Source of the DNA: a virus
Length of the DNA: 29,354 nt
Direction: 5' to 3' (one strand)
Virus record (IMG/VR): IMGVR_UViG_3300044998_001099
Location: 1 to 29,354 of that record
A program made the translations under genes and the position numbers. Below the pieces are notes generated by a model. The model was not told the origin of the DNA and ran no database searches. It saw nothing but the letters and a program-made list of their open reading frames with translations. Below are positions 14,649-23,042 of this stretch, one piece after another; positions within the stretch are counted from its first letter, which is position 1, and each line of letters opens with the position of its first letter.

Positions 14649-15418
14649 TGGGGATCTCACTCGCCTCGCTGCGCAGCAGCACCAGCCTCACCCCGCCGCG
14701 GCTGCTGGTCTACGGCGTCGCCGGCATCGGCAAGACGCTCTTCGCAACCTCTGCGCCGTCCCCCGTCGTCATCCAGACCGAGGATGGGTTGGGGCTGATC
14801 GACGCACCGACCTTTGGCGTGCTGCGCAGCTTCGACGCGGTGATGGAAGCGCTCGCCTCCCTCTACACCGAGCCGCATGACTTCCAGACCGTCGTGGTCG
14901 ACAGTCTCGATTGGCTGGAGCCGCTGATCTGGCAGCACACGGCGGCGCTGCACAACCAGCCGAACATCGAGGCCTTCGGCTACGGCAAGGGCTACCTCGC
15001 CGCACTCGATCCCTGGCGCAGCGTGCTCGATGGCCTGACTGCGCTGCGCGACGAGCGCGGCATGGCCGTGATCCTGCTCGCACATGCCGAGATCAAGCGC
15101 TTCGACAGTCCCGAGACGGAGCCCTACGACCGTTACCAGCCGAAGCTTCACGCGCGCGCCTCGGCGCTCGTGCAGGAGCACGTCGATGCCGTGCTGTTCG
15201 CGAACTACCGCATCACCACGCTGAAGGCAGACGCCGGCTTCGGGAAGAAGGTGGTGCGCGGCGTCAGCGGCGGCGACCGGCTGCTGCATACGGTCGAGCG
15301 CCCGGCCTACCTCGCAAAGAACCGCTTCGGCCTGCCGGAGACGCTGCCGCTCTCCTGGCCCGACTTTGCCGCCGCCGTCCCCTTCTACGCCAACGCCACC
15401 CAGACCCCAGGGAGCTGA
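14648..15418 (+). CDS. AAA_24-type ATP-binding protein (Sak4-like single-strand annealing ATPase)
   Basis: This 256-residue RecA-fold ATPase has Walker A GVAGIGKT (residues 23-30), the following strand VVIQTEDGLGLID, and Walker B TVVVDSLDW (81-89). A later VILLAHAEIKRFDSPETEPYDRYQP segment matches the AAA_24 family. In phages such Sak4-like proteins promote strand annealing or exchange with an SSB partner. The DUF669 gene next door, which is the usual companion, supports this. It has no HNH or helicase part. Confidence 0.82.
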   Translation: MGISLASLRSSTSLTPPRLLVYGVAGIGKTLFATSAPSPVVIQTEDGLGLIDAPTFGVLRSFDAVMEALASLYTEPHDFQTVVVDSLDWLEPLIWQHTAALHNQPNIEAFGYGKGYLAALDPWRSVLDGLTALRDERGMAVILLAHAEIKRFDSPETEPYDRYQPKLHARASALVQEHVDAVLFANYRITTLKADAGFGKKVVRGVSGGDRLLHTVERPAYLAKNRFGLPETLPLSWPDFAAAVPFYANATQTPGS

Positions 15419-15421
15419 TCC

Positions 15422-15961
15422 ATGGCCCAGCTGCACGACACCTTCGACGCGACCGGCGTCGCCCCCGCCGCCCCGATCGAGCTGCTGCCGCCCGGGCGCT
15501 ACCCCGCGCAGATCGTCAACAGCGAGATGCGCGCGACGCGCACCGGCACGGGACAGTATCTCTGGCTCGAGCTCGACGTGATCGAGGGCCCGAATCAGGG
15601 TCGGAAGATCTGGGATCAGCTGAACCTGGTGAACCCGAACCAGCAGACAGTGGAGATCGCGCAGCGCACGCTCTCGGCGATTTGCCACGCGGTCGGCCAG
15701 ATGCAGGTGAGCGACAGCGAGCAGCTTCACTTCCGTCCGTTGCAGGTGACGCTCGCGGTCGAGCCCGACAGCCGCGACAAGCACCTGCCGCCGCAGGAGC
15801 AGCGGAAGCAGAACCGCGTGAAGGGGTACGCGCCCCTCGGTGGTGCAGTCGCAGCGCGGCCGGCAGCAGCCCCGCCTCCGGCTGCGCGGCCTGCGGCGTC
15901 GGCTCCCGCACGCCCGGCACCTGCGGCCTCCGCCACACCTCCCTGGCGGCGCGCGGGGTGA
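15422..15961 (+). CDS. DUF669-like protein, putative ssDNA-binding partner
   Basis: The 179-residue protein starts three bases after the annealing ATPase gene. Residues about 20-120 hold IELLPPGRYPAQIVNSEMRAT, GTGQYLWLELDVIEGPNQGRK and LNLVNPNQQTVEIAQRTLSAI, the OB-fold-like DUF669 pattern. The rest is an alanine/proline-rich linker ending PPWRRAG, resembling the flexible tails of single-strand binding proteins. Neighbours (annealing ATPase upstream, exonuclease downstream) fit a homologous-recombination module. Confidence 0.75.
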   Translation: MAQLHDTFDATGVAPAAPIELLPPGRYPAQIVNSEMRATRTGTGQYLWLELDVIEGPNQGRKIWDQLNLVNPNQQTVEIAQRTLSAICHAVGQMQVSDSEQLHFRPLQVTLAVEPDSRDKHLPPQEQRKQNRVKGYAPLGGAVAARPAAAPPPAARPAASAPARPAPAASATPPWRRAG

Positions 15962-15963
15962 GC

Positions 15964-16893
15964 ATGGCGGTGCTGCCCGCCCCCAACAGCCCGACCGTCG
16001 ACGCCATCTATGCCGCCTACGAAGCAGCGGCGGACGATGGCTACCGCGACCATCTCGGCGCCTCCCTGATCGGCGCCGCGTGCGAGCGGGCGATCTGGTT
16101 CAGCTTCCGCTGGGCGACGCGGGCGCGCCATGCGGGGCGGCTGCTGCGGCTGTTCGAGACGGGCCAGCTCGCGGAGGCGCGGTTCGTCACCGACCTGCGG
16201 CGCATCGGCGTCACCGTGCTCGACGTCGATCCTGCGACGGGCCGACAGTGGACGCTGCGCGATGCGTCGGGCCACTTCGGCGGCAGCATGGATGCGGTGG
16301 CGCTCGGGCTGATCGAGGCGCCGAAGACCTGGCACGTCTGCGAGTTCAAGACGCACAACTCGAAGTCCTTCGCGGCGCTGAAGGCCGAGGGCGTCGCCGG
16401 CTCGAAGCCGCTGCACTGGGCGCAGATGCAGGCCTACATGCGGCTCGCCGGGCTGGAGCGTGCCTTATACCTCGCCGTCTGCAAGGACACCGACGAGATC
16501 TACCAGGAGCGCCTCCACCACGACGCGGAGGCCGGGCAGAGGATCCTCGCCAAGGCAGCGCGGATCATCTCAACCCCACGCCCACCCACCCGCATCAGCG
16601 ATGATCCGGCATGGTGGCAATGCCGTCTGTGCGATCACCACGCCGTCTGCCACGCAGCCGCGGTGCCGGAGCGGCATTGCCGCTCCTGCCTGCACGCCAC
16701 GCCGGTCCAGGATGGCGCCTGGCACTGCGCGCGGCACCAGCAGCTCCTCCAGAGGCAGCAGCAGCGGTCCGGCTGCGGCGCGCATCTCTTCGTCCCCGAC
16801 CTCATCGCCGCCCAGCAGATCGATGCCGGCGCGGATTGGGTCAGCTACCGGCTCCCTGACGGCAGCACCTGGCACGACGGGGTGGCGGCATGA
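15964..16893 (+). CDS. PD-(D/E)XK nuclease, RecB/Cas4-type, with cysteine cluster
   Basis: From ATG 15964 the protein has 309 residues; the open frame reaches far upstream but that part is antisense-like sequence overlapping two genes. Catalytic residues are D110 in FGGSMDAVALG and E127-F-K129 in WHVCEFKTHNSKSF, then Q154/Y158 in HWAQMQAYM, the RecB-type QxxxY motif. A cysteine-rich stretch (C220, C223, C229, C239, C242, C255) follows, suggesting zinc or an iron-sulfur cluster as in Cas4/AddB. It probably resects DNA ends for the annealing pair upstream. It overlaps the helicase gene by 4 bp. Confidence 0.8.
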   Translation: MAVLPAPNSPTVDAIYAAYEAAADDGYRDHLGASLIGAACERAIWFSFRWATRARHAGRLLRLFETGQLAEARFVTDLRRIGVTVLDVDPATGRQWTLRDASGHFGGSMDAVALGLIEAPKTWHVCEFKTHNSKSFAALKAEGVAGSKPLHWAQMQAYMRLAGLERALYLAVCKDTDEIYQERLHHDAEAGQRILAKAARIISTPRPPTRISDDPAWWQCRLCDHHAVCHAAAVPERHCRSCLHATPVQDGAWHCARHQQLLQRQQQRSGCGAHLFVPDLIAAQQIDAGADWVSYRLPDGSTWHDGVAA

Positions 16894-18473
16894 GCCTCTC
16901 GCTTCGCCCGTACCAGCGCGCGGCCATCGACGCGCTCTACGACTACTTCGGCAGCAAAACCGGCAATCCCCTCGTCGTGCTTCCGACCGGGACCGGCAAG
17001 AGCCTCTGCATCGCCGGCTTCATCCACGAGGCGATCGCGGCTTATGCCGACACCCGCGTCCTCGTCCTCACGCACCAGCGGGAACTTATCCAACAGGACT
17101 TCCAGGCCCTTCTGCGCGCGTGGCCCGAGGCGCCGGCCGGAATCTACTCGGCCGGCCTCTCCCGCCGCGACATCCACGCGCAGATCCTGTTCGCCGGCAT
17201 TCAGTCCATCCACCGTCACGCGTACAAGGTGCAGCGTTGCGATCTCGTGCTGATCGACGAGGCGCATCTGCTCGGGCGCGGCGACAGCGGCATGTACCGG
17301 TCCTTCCTCGCGCAGCTGAACGAGATCAATGCCGGACTGCTGAAGGTCGTCGGCTTCACCGCCACGCCCTACCGGCTCGATAGCGGGTTGCTGCACGAGG
17401 GCAAGGACAGCCTCTTCACCGACATCGCCTACGAAGTGCCCGTCCTCGACATGATCCAGCAGGGCTACCTCTGCCCCGTGGTGCCGAAGCAAACGGAGAC
17501 GCAGCTCGACGTGGCAGGCGTCGGCAGCCGCGGCGGGGAGTTCATCGCCAAGGATCTCGAGGCGGCGGTCGACCGCGACGAGGTGACGCGCGCGGCCGTC
17601 GACGAGATCGTGCAGCACGGCGAGGGTCGCGGCTCATGGCTGGTGTTCTGCTCGGGCGTCGCGCATGCGCGGCACGTGCGCGACGCCATCCGTGAGCACG
17701 GCATCTCCTGCGAGACGGTCACGGGCGACACGCCAGCGCCGGAGCGCGACGGCATCTTGGCTGCCTTCAAGGCCGGGCGGCTGCGCTGCGTCACCAACGC
17801 CAACGTGCTCACCACCGGCTTCGACGCGCCGGGCACCGACTTGATCGCGCTGCTGCGCCCCACCAAGAGCGTCGGGCTCTACGTGCAGATGGTCGGTCGC
17901 GGCACCCGCCTCGCCGAGGGCAAAGACGACTGCCTGGTCCTGGACTTCGCTGGCAACACCGCGCGGCACGGCCCCATCGACATGGTCGACGGACGCAAGA
18001 AGGAACCAGCCGGCGACGGCGAGGCGCCGATCAAGGTCTGCCCCGAGTGCCAGACCATCAACCACGCGAGCGTCCGGCGCTGCATCGCGTGCGATCATGA
18101 GTTCCCACCACCGGTGGTAAAGGTAGCGCCGCAGGCGGCGGCGAACGCGCTGCTCTCGACGCAGATCCAGGCTGCCTGGTGCGACGTCACCAGCGTCAGC
18201 TACGCCCGCCACGAGAAGCCGGGCAAGCCGGCGTCGCTGCGCGTGACCTACGAGTGCGGCCTCACCCGGCACAGCGAGTGGGTCTGCTTCGAGCACACCG
18301 GCTATCCGCGCCAGAAAGCGGTCGGATGGTGGCTGCGTCGCGCACCTGAGCGTCCGGTCCCTTTCACGGTGGAAGAGGCGCTGCAGCACCGCGACGCGCT
18401 GCGCCAGCCGATCGCGATTCAGGTGCGCCCCACGGGGCAGTACACCGAGATCACCGCCACGAGGTTCGTGTGA
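16890..18473 (+). CDS. SF2 DEAD/DEAH-box helicase with C-terminal zinc ribbon
   Basis: The 527-residue protein carries motif I LPTGTGKS (31-38), motif II DEAH (123-126), motif III GFTATP, and in the second RecA lobe TTGFDAPGTDLI and the motif VI QMVGRGTRLAEGK. The family is the phage/RecQ-UvsW-like type I restriction helicase group. A zinc ribbon VCPECQTINHASVRRCIACDHEF follows the motor. The C-terminal 110 residues resemble no domain I know. It would unwind DNA or remodel forks in phage replication. Confidence 0.88.
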   Translation: MSLSLRPYQRAAIDALYDYFGSKTGNPLVVLPTGTGKSLCIAGFIHEAIAAYADTRVLVLTHQRELIQQDFQALLRAWPEAPAGIYSAGLSRRDIHAQILFAGIQSIHRHAYKVQRCDLVLIDEAHLLGRGDSGMYRSFLAQLNEINAGLLKVVGFTATPYRLDSGLLHEGKDSLFTDIAYEVPVLDMIQQGYLCPVVPKQTETQLDVAGVGSRGGEFIAKDLEAAVDRDEVTRAAVDEIVQHGEGRGSWLVFCSGVAHARHVRDAIREHGISCETVTGDTPAPERDGILAAFKAGRLRCVTNANVLTTGFDAPGTDLIALLRPTKSVGLYVQMVGRGTRLAEGKDDCLVLDFAGNTARHGPIDMVDGRKKEPAGDGEAPIKVCPECQTINHASVRRCIACDHEFPPPVVKVAPQAAANALLSTQIQAAWCDVTSVSYARHEKPGKPASLRVTYECGLTRHSEWVCFEHTGYPRQKAVGWWLRRAPERPVPFTVEEALQHRDALRQPIAIQVRPTGQYTEITATRFV

Positions 18474-18823
18474 GATGCCGCGCATGCCGCCTTCGCACCG
18501 CGCGTGGCTTCGGCTGGTTCGATCCGCTGGTGCTGACCTCGCTCCCGCTGCCGGCCTGCTCGATGCGCTGCATGACCATCCTCTGGCGGAGGCGCGGCAT
18601 GGTTGACGCCGACGAGCACGAGACCGCTGCGATCGCTGCCGCCAGTCCGATGGCCGGCGAATATCTTGAGAGCATCGGGAAGACCGACCTCGCGATGCTG
18701 ACCGAGGCCGAGTGGCTGACGCTGCTCGAGGTGATCATCACCGCCTACCAGGACGAGCTCGCGCGGCGGCTGGAGCACGGACGCCACGCCGGCTCGGCGC
18801 ACCAGGGGCATGCGCTGCCATGA
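18470..18823 (+). CDS. DUF6511-like small protein with zinc-finger N-terminus
   Basis: The start is GTG 18470, overlapping the helicase stop by four bases. The 117-residue protein opens with MRCRACRLRTARGFGWFDP and later CSMRCMTILWRRRG, paired cysteines that may bind zinc. The second half (GEYLESIGKTDLAMLTEAEWLTLLEVIITAYQDEL) matches the DUF6511 pattern seen in alphaproteobacterial phages. It is coupled to the replication protein downstream by an ATGA overlap. Function is unknown. Confidence 0.68.
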   Translation: MRCRACRLRTARGFGWFDPLVLTSLPLPACSMRCMTILWRRRGMVDADEHETAAIAAASPMAGEYLESIGKTDLAMLTEAEWLTLLEVIITAYQDELARRLEHGRHAGSAHQGHALP

Positions 18824-21132
18824 GCGATCCCACCTTCATGGCCGAGCTTGGCGCCCGCCTCGTGGACAACGACTATCCGGTGATCCCGATCATGCCGGGC
18901 AGCAAGGTGCCAGGGCAGTTCCGCGGCGGCGCGTGGCATCCCTATCCCGGCTGGGCTAGGCATTGCGACAGACCGACCAATCCCTTCGAGGTGGACGTCT
19001 GGGAGCACTGGCCCGGCTGCGGCGTTGGCATCGCCACCGGTGCGGTGGTCGGCATCGACATCGACGTCACCGACGCAGCACTCGCTATCGAGATCGCCGA
19101 CCTCGCGGCTCGGATGCTCGGCGAGACGCCGTGCTGGCGCATCGGGCGCGCGCCGAAGCGGCTGCTCGTCTATCGCGCCGACACCCCCTTCGCCGGGCGC
19201 AAGCGCCACCCGATCGAGCTCCTCGCGCACGGCCAGCAGTTCGTCGCGCACGCCATCCACCCCGACACAGGCCAGCCCTATGCCTGGCCGGAGGCGAGCC
19301 TGCTCGACGTGCCGCGGGATCGCCTCCCCGCCGTCGACGAAGCCGCCTGCCACGCCTTCCTGGAAGCCGCCTGTGCGCTCGTCCCGGCGGAGGCGAGGCC
19401 GAGTACTCTGCAGACCGAGAACGCCACCAGCGGCCCCTGGAATGGCCCGAGCGACCCCAAGGGCACGCGCGAGGCTGTGGCGGCCGCGCTGGCATGGCTG
19501 CCGAACGACGATCTGCCCGGCGACGAGTGGGTCACCATCGGCCAGGCCATCAAGGCCGCCATCGGCGAGGAAGGGCGCGATCTCTGGCTCGACTGGTCGC
19601 GCCGCTCGCCCAAATCCGGCCAGTCCGGCCGAACCGACACCCCCGAGCGCCGCTGGGCCGGCTTCCGGCCACACAGCGTCGGTGCGGGAAAGATCTATGG
19701 GCTCGCCATAGCACGCGGCTGGGTGCCGGATCCTGGGATCATCCTCAACGGCACGATCGCTGCTCAGATGGCACAGCCGCATCCGGCAGCCGCACTGCTG
19801 GCGAAGACGAGCACGGTGGCACAAGCGCCAGCGCCGGGCCCCTATCGCGTCCCGCCCGAGCTCCTCGAGGTGGACGGCGTGCTGCGGATGTTCGTCGACT
19901 ATGCCACCCGGACCGCGGTGAGCCCGCAGCCCTTCCTCGCGCTGGGCGCCGCCATCACCCTGGTGGGCGCTGTCGCCGGGAGGCGCTACCGCACGCCGAC
20001 CGACCTGCGCAGCAACGTCTACGCCATCGGCATCGCTGACAGCGGTGGCGGCAAGGATCACGCGCGCCGCTGCGCCAAGCGTGCGCTGCATGCAGCCGGG
20101 CTCGACCGCTATCTCGGTGGCGAGGATCTGGCGTCGTCGGCCGGACTGCTCACCTCGCTACAGCTCCATCCGGCGCGGCTCTTCCTGCTCGACGAGTTCG
20201 GTCAGTTCCTCAAGCTGGTGCTGGCCCCACGCGCCCCCTTCCACAAGGCGGCCATCTGGTCGGAACTGACCAAGCTCTACACCTCGGCCGCGGAGCCCTA
20301 CATCGGCGCCGAGTACGCAGACCAGAAGGCACGGCCGCGCGTCACCATCGAGCAGCCCTGCGCCTGCATCTGGGGCGTCACCGTGCCAGGTCCGTTCTGG
20401 CATGCCCTGGAAGGCGGCGCGCTGGCAGACGGCTCAATGGCCCGCTTCCTCGTCTTCCTCACCGAGCAGGATTATCCCGATCGCAACGACAACCCCGTGG
20501 CCCTGGATCCGCCTGCCGATCTCATTGCTGCGCTGAAGGCGATCGCCGCCGGCGCAGCTGGCCATGATCCCGGCGGCAACCTCGCCGCGATCATGGAAGC
20601 CACCGCGGCCATCCAGCCCTACACAGTGCCCCTGGCGCCAGCAGCCGACGCCGCCATGGCAGAGGTGCGGCAGCAGGCCACTGACCGGCTGCGCGCGCAT
20701 CGCGGCAGCTACGCCACCGCGCTGTTCGGCCGCTACGCCGAGAACACCGCCAAGCTCGCCATGATCGCTGCCATCAGCCGCGATCCAGCGCAGCCGATCA
20801 CGCAGGCGCGCGACATCGCCTGGGCTTCGCGGTTGGTCGAGCACTGCATCGGCACGGTGCAGCAGGAGGCCGAGCGCCGCGTCGCCGATACGCCGGCCGA
20901 GGGCCGCGTGAAGAAGGTGCTCGAAGTCATCCGCGCCGCTGGCCGCATCAGCCGCAGTGACTTCGCACGCCGAACGCAGGCACTGACGAAGCGCGAGCGC
21001 GACGAGGCGGTCGCGCTGCTGCTGGAGAGCAAGCAGATCGCGCTGGTCGAGGTGCCGAACACGAAAGGCCCGGCGACCGGGTGGCTGACCGCGATGCCCC
21101 ACCTTGAAGAGAAGACCGATGATGCAGCCTGA
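18820..21132 (+). CDS. Prim-Pol / PriCT / P-loop ATPase replication protein
   Basis: From ATG 18820 (770 residues; an earlier start at 18712 overlaps DUF6511 and is rejected). Residues 1-190 form a bifunctional primase-polymerase domain, with GIDIDV (D80, D82) as metal-binding residues and H142/H145-like positions later. Residues about 215-300 are a PriCT_2-like linker (ALAWLPNDDLPGDEWVTIGQAIKAA). A DUF3987-like ATPase follows with Walker A GIADSGGGKD (403-412) and Walker B LFLLDEFG (453-460). The C-terminus holds a winged-helix segment. It would prime and unwind at the phage origin. Confidence 0.85.
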   Translation: MSDPTFMAELGARLVDNDYPVIPIMPGSKVPGQFRGGAWHPYPGWARHCDRPTNPFEVDVWEHWPGCGVGIATGAVVGIDIDVTDAALAIEIADLAARMLGETPCWRIGRAPKRLLVYRADTPFAGRKRHPIELLAHGQQFVAHAIHPDTGQPYAWPEASLLDVPRDRLPAVDEAACHAFLEAACALVPAEARPSTLQTENATSGPWNGPSDPKGTREAVAAALAWLPNDDLPGDEWVTIGQAIKAAIGEEGRDLWLDWSRRSPKSGQSGRTDTPERRWAGFRPHSVGAGKIYGLAIARGWVPDPGIILNGTIAAQMAQPHPAAALLAKTSTVAQAPAPGPYRVPPELLEVDGVLRMFVDYATRTAVSPQPFLALGAAITLVGAVAGRRYRTPTDLRSNVYAIGIADSGGGKDHARRCAKRALHAAGLDRYLGGEDLASSAGLLTSLQLHPARLFLLDEFGQFLKLVLAPRAPFHKAAIWSELTKLYTSAAEPYIGAEYADQKARPRVTIEQPCACIWGVTVPGPFWHALEGGALADGSMARFLVFLTEQDYPDRNDNPVALDPPADLIAALKAIAAGAAGHDPGGNLAAIMEATAAIQPYTVPLAPAADAAMAEVRQQATDRLRAHRGSYATALFGRYAENTAKLAMIAAISRDPAQPITQARDIAWASRLVEHCIGTVQQEAERRVADTPAEGRVKKVLEVIRAAGRISRSDFARRTQALTKRERDEAVALLLESKQIALVEVPNTKGPATGWLTAMPHLEEKTDDAA

Positions 21133-21352
21133 GCCCTCGCAACCCATTGAAAAATTGAGTTCCTCTACTTTTCAACTCTTCACGCGGGGGATGATGGGGA
21201 AGGATGGACGCACGCGTGCGGACGTCCGGGGAGAAGCCTTGTTGAAAAGTGTTGAAGAGTTGAATTGGTATATTTCTCAATCTCTTAGCTCCCTCACACA
21301 CCCCCTACTCCTCACTACTCTTCAAGCGGGTCGCCTGGAGGTGCTGCCATGA
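21122..21352 (+). CDS. Possible small ORF across the AT-rich repeat region
   Basis: An open frame starts within the end of the replication gene and ends in an ATGA overlap with the next ATG, which is the coupling style of this operon. Its sequence (LSSSTFQLF and KSVEELNWYISQSLSSL) is dictated by the repeats and has no family resemblance. The overlap argues for translation; the repeats and odd composition argue that the DNA or RNA itself matters. I leave both open. Confidence 0.3.
   Translation: MQPEPSQPIEKLSSSTFQLFTRGMMGKDGRTRADVRGEALLKSVEELNWYISQSLSSLTHPLLLTTLQAGRLEVLP
21141..21325. repeat. AT-rich stretch with GTTGAAGAGT-type repeats, origin candidate
   Basis: In a region of high GC this stretch is AT-rich. 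ACTTTTCAACTCTTCA lies at 21167-21182. On the other side, GTTGAAAAGT (21241-21250) and GTTGAAGAGT (21251-21260) sit in tandem, followed by TGAA. TTCAACTCTTCA (21171-21182) and TGAAGAGTTGAA (21253-21264) are a perfect 12-bp inverted pair. Another ACTCTTCAA lies at 21317-21325. Position right after the primase-helicase gene suggests an origin with iterons, or an RNA hairpin; this is inference. Confidence 0.55.
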
Positions 21353-21576
21353 CGCTCGCCGGCTCACCCCGCCTGCCGCGCTCCTGCCTCGACCGCAGCG
21401 CGTGCAGCCCCACCACCAGCCGCGAGTTGGACGCGCTGCGACGTCGCGCCTGGCATGAGCATGGCGTCGCCTCGCTCCCCATCCACGACATCACCGATCC
21501 CTGGCTGCGCCAGGCCGTCATCAACGAAGCGACGCGGCGCTGGGGGCCGCGCAACGGAGCACACCATGGCCGCTAA
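21349..21576 (+). CDS. Small hypothetical phage protein
   Basis: The 75-residue protein has CTGGAGG in front of ATG 21349. The second half reads SRELDALRRRAWHEHGVASLPIHDITDPW and RQAVINEATRRWGPR, a helical segment seen in small proteins between phage primases and DUF6456 genes. Its end overlaps the next gene by 11 bp. Function is unknown. Confidence 0.6.
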   Translation: MTLAGSPRLPRSCLDRSACSPTTSRELDALRRRAWHEHGVASLPIHDITDPWLRQAVINEATRRWGPRNGAHHGR

Positions 21577-22120
21577 GCGGAAGACCAAGCGCACGACGAC
21601 GCCGCGCGAGGATCTGGCGAAGCCGACGAAATGGCGGCTGCAGCACGGCAGCGTCTCCGACCCAATCCGCGATGCGGACCCCGAAACCGGCACGCCAGTG
21701 CAGCATCGCCGCGTCGTCGACACGCTCGGCCAGATGCTGAGCAACGGCACAATCACTACCGAGATGCACGAGGCGGGCTGTATCTTCCGCACGCACTTCC
21801 GGACGGCAGCGCTCGACGCCATGCGCACCACCCAGCTGCTGCGCATGCCCCGCGGCGGCGGCGATCCGCTCACGGAGCGCCAGGCCGGTGCGCGCGCACG
21901 CGTCGTCGATGCGCTCGCCCTGTTCGGCGGCAGCGACAGCCCTGGCGGCAGCTGCCTCTGGCATGTGCTCGGCCTCGAGTGCTCCCTGCGCGAATGGGCC
22001 ACGCGGCAGGGCTGGTCGGGCCGGCATGTGCACCACGTCCATGCCCAGGGCATCCTGGTCGCGGCCCTCGGCGTGCTCGCGGTGCACTATGGGCTGACGC
22101 CCCGGCAGCGAGCAGCGTGA
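21566..22120 (+). CDS. DUF6456-like phage protein
   Basis: The 184-residue protein has a lysine/threonine-rich basic N-terminus (MAAKRKTKRTTTP). The core follows: RRVVDTLGQMLSNGTITTEMHEAG, LRMPRGGGDPLTERQAGAR, and PGGSCLWHVLGLECSLREWATRQGW, ending ILVAALGVLAVHYG. This matches the DUF6456 family, found in alphaproteobacterial phages; some related short proteins of late-operon position are thought to be transcription regulators. The arrangement (last gene of the early operon) would suit that, but I cannot show it. It ends 5 bp from the convergent GNAT gene. Confidence 0.65.
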   Translation: MAAKRKTKRTTTPREDLAKPTKWRLQHGSVSDPIRDADPETGTPVQHRRVVDTLGQMLSNGTITTEMHEAGCIFRTHFRTAALDAMRTTQLLRMPRGGGDPLTERQAGARARVVDALALFGGSDSPGGSCLWHVLGLECSLREWATRQGWSGRHVHHVHAQGILVAALGVLAVHYGLTPRQRAA

Positions 22121-22124
22121 TGCC

Positions 22125-22640
22125 TCAGCCCGCTGCCTCCTCAAGATCCGCAAGCGTCGCCATCAGCAGCATCGGATCGCTCGGGGACTGCACGAAGCCG
22201 CAGGCGATATAGAACGCCTGCGCCTTCGGGTTCAGCGCCTGGACGAGCATGCCGCGCACGGCCAGCACCTCGGCTGCCTGCAGCGTCCGCAGCACGGAAT
22301 CGCGCAGAAGAGCCCGCCCGAGCCCCCGGCCGTGCAGCGACTGATCCACCGCCAGTCGCCCCAGCACCGCCATCGGGATGGGATCGGGCATGTTGCGGCG
22401 GATACGGCCAGGGCTCGCGACCGCTGCGACCGCACCCGCGGCGAGGCAGTAGTACGCGACCACGAACCCGTCGCGGCCCACCACGAAGGTGCGCGAGGCA
22501 CCCGATGCTTGGTTGGCCCGCGCACGTTTCCGCAGCCAGTCATCGAGCGGCGGCTCACCGCAGCTGAACAACGACAGGTCGTGCGCGTCGGTGAGCGGCT
22601 CAGGCGGGCTCAGCCGCCCCGCGCCGGGCGCTACGCCCAT
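22125..22640 (-). CDS. GNAT acetyltransferase toxin (TacT/AtaT type)
   Basis: The 171-residue protein has LDDWLRKRARANQASGASRTFVV near the start, acetyl-CoA binding loop LAVDQSLHGRGLGRALL (loop at 104-111) and AFYIACGF with the catalytic tyrosine (Y144). This is the pattern of TacT/AtaT toxins, which acetylate aminoacyl-tRNA and block translation. Its start overlaps the DUF1778 antitoxin gene by 10 bp, the standard operon of such pairs. The tRNA target is known for the family and not deduced here. Confidence 0.85.
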   Translation of the reverse strand: MGVAPGAGRLSPPEPLTDAHDLSLFSCGEPPLDDWLRKRARANQASGASRTFVVGRDGFVVAYYCLAAGAVAAVASPGRIRRNMPDPIPMAVLGRLAVDQSLHGRGLGRALLRDSVLRTLQAAEVLAVRGMLVQALNPKAQAFYIACGFVQSPSDPMLLMATLADLEEAAG

Positions 22641-23002
22641 GGCGCCTTGGTCTTCATCAGCTTGCGCAGCTTGGCGTTCGGCTGCGGTGGCGCATCGAGC
22701 ATCGCAACGAACCTGGTGAACGCACCCGCCTCCATACGGAACAGCGTGCGGTCGAGGATCGTCGTGGTCGCCGCCTCACGTGCCGCCTCGAGCATGAACT
22801 CTGAGCGGGACTTCCCCGCGAGCGCTGCGGCCTGATCGATCAGCGCCCGCTCGTCGGAACGCACGCGGATGTTGATCGCGCCTTCTGCCGTCTTGCGCAC
22901 GACAGCCGTCGCGCTCTTCTTCACGCTCGGTGGCTTCGCGAAAGTCTTCTTCGCCGTCGCCTTGCGTTGAGCAGGCTTCGAGCGGATCTGTGGTGCGGGC
23001 AT
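22631..23002 (-). CDS. DUF1778 (TacA-type) antitoxin with basic N-terminal extension
   Basis: The start at ATG 23002 is chosen because GGAGG lies five bases upstream; an in-frame GTG at 23050 would put the operator-like palindrome inside the gene. The ribbon-helix-helix core is INIRVRSDERALIDQAAALAGKSRSEFMLEAAREAA, followed by a C-terminal toxin-binding tail (FTRFVAMLDAPP). The first 45 residues are a lysine/alanine-rich extension (KPAQRKATAKKTFAKPP) not usual for the family. It should neutralise the GNAT toxin and repress the operon. Confidence 0.85.
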   Translation of the reverse strand: MPAPQIRSKPAQRKATAKKTFAKPPSVKKSATAVVRKTAEGAINIRVRSDERALIDQAAALAGKSRSEFMLEAAREAATTTILDRTLFRMEAGAFTRFVAMLDAPPQPNAKLRKLMKTKAPWA

Positions 23003-23032
23003 TGCGGCCTCCGAGAACGGGTCTGGCAGTGG

Positions 23033-23042
23033 TGTATATACA
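23033..23042. promoter_or_regulatory. Palindrome upstream of the toxin-antitoxin operon
   Basis: TGTATATACA is a perfect 10-bp palindrome, AT-rich in a GC-rich surrounding, centred about 35 bp before the antitoxin ATG. Ribbon-helix-helix antitoxins bind such sites over their own promoter. Binding is inferred. Confidence 0.45.

Noticed and set aside
14657-15784. 375-residue open frame on the minus strand
   Set aside because: It is antisense to the Sak4-like and DUF669 genes, and the sense proteins carry clear Walker motifs.
18745-20091. 448-residue open frame on the minus strand
   Set aside because: It is antisense to the Prim-Pol gene, has arginine/glycine-rich random-looking sequence and no ribosome site.
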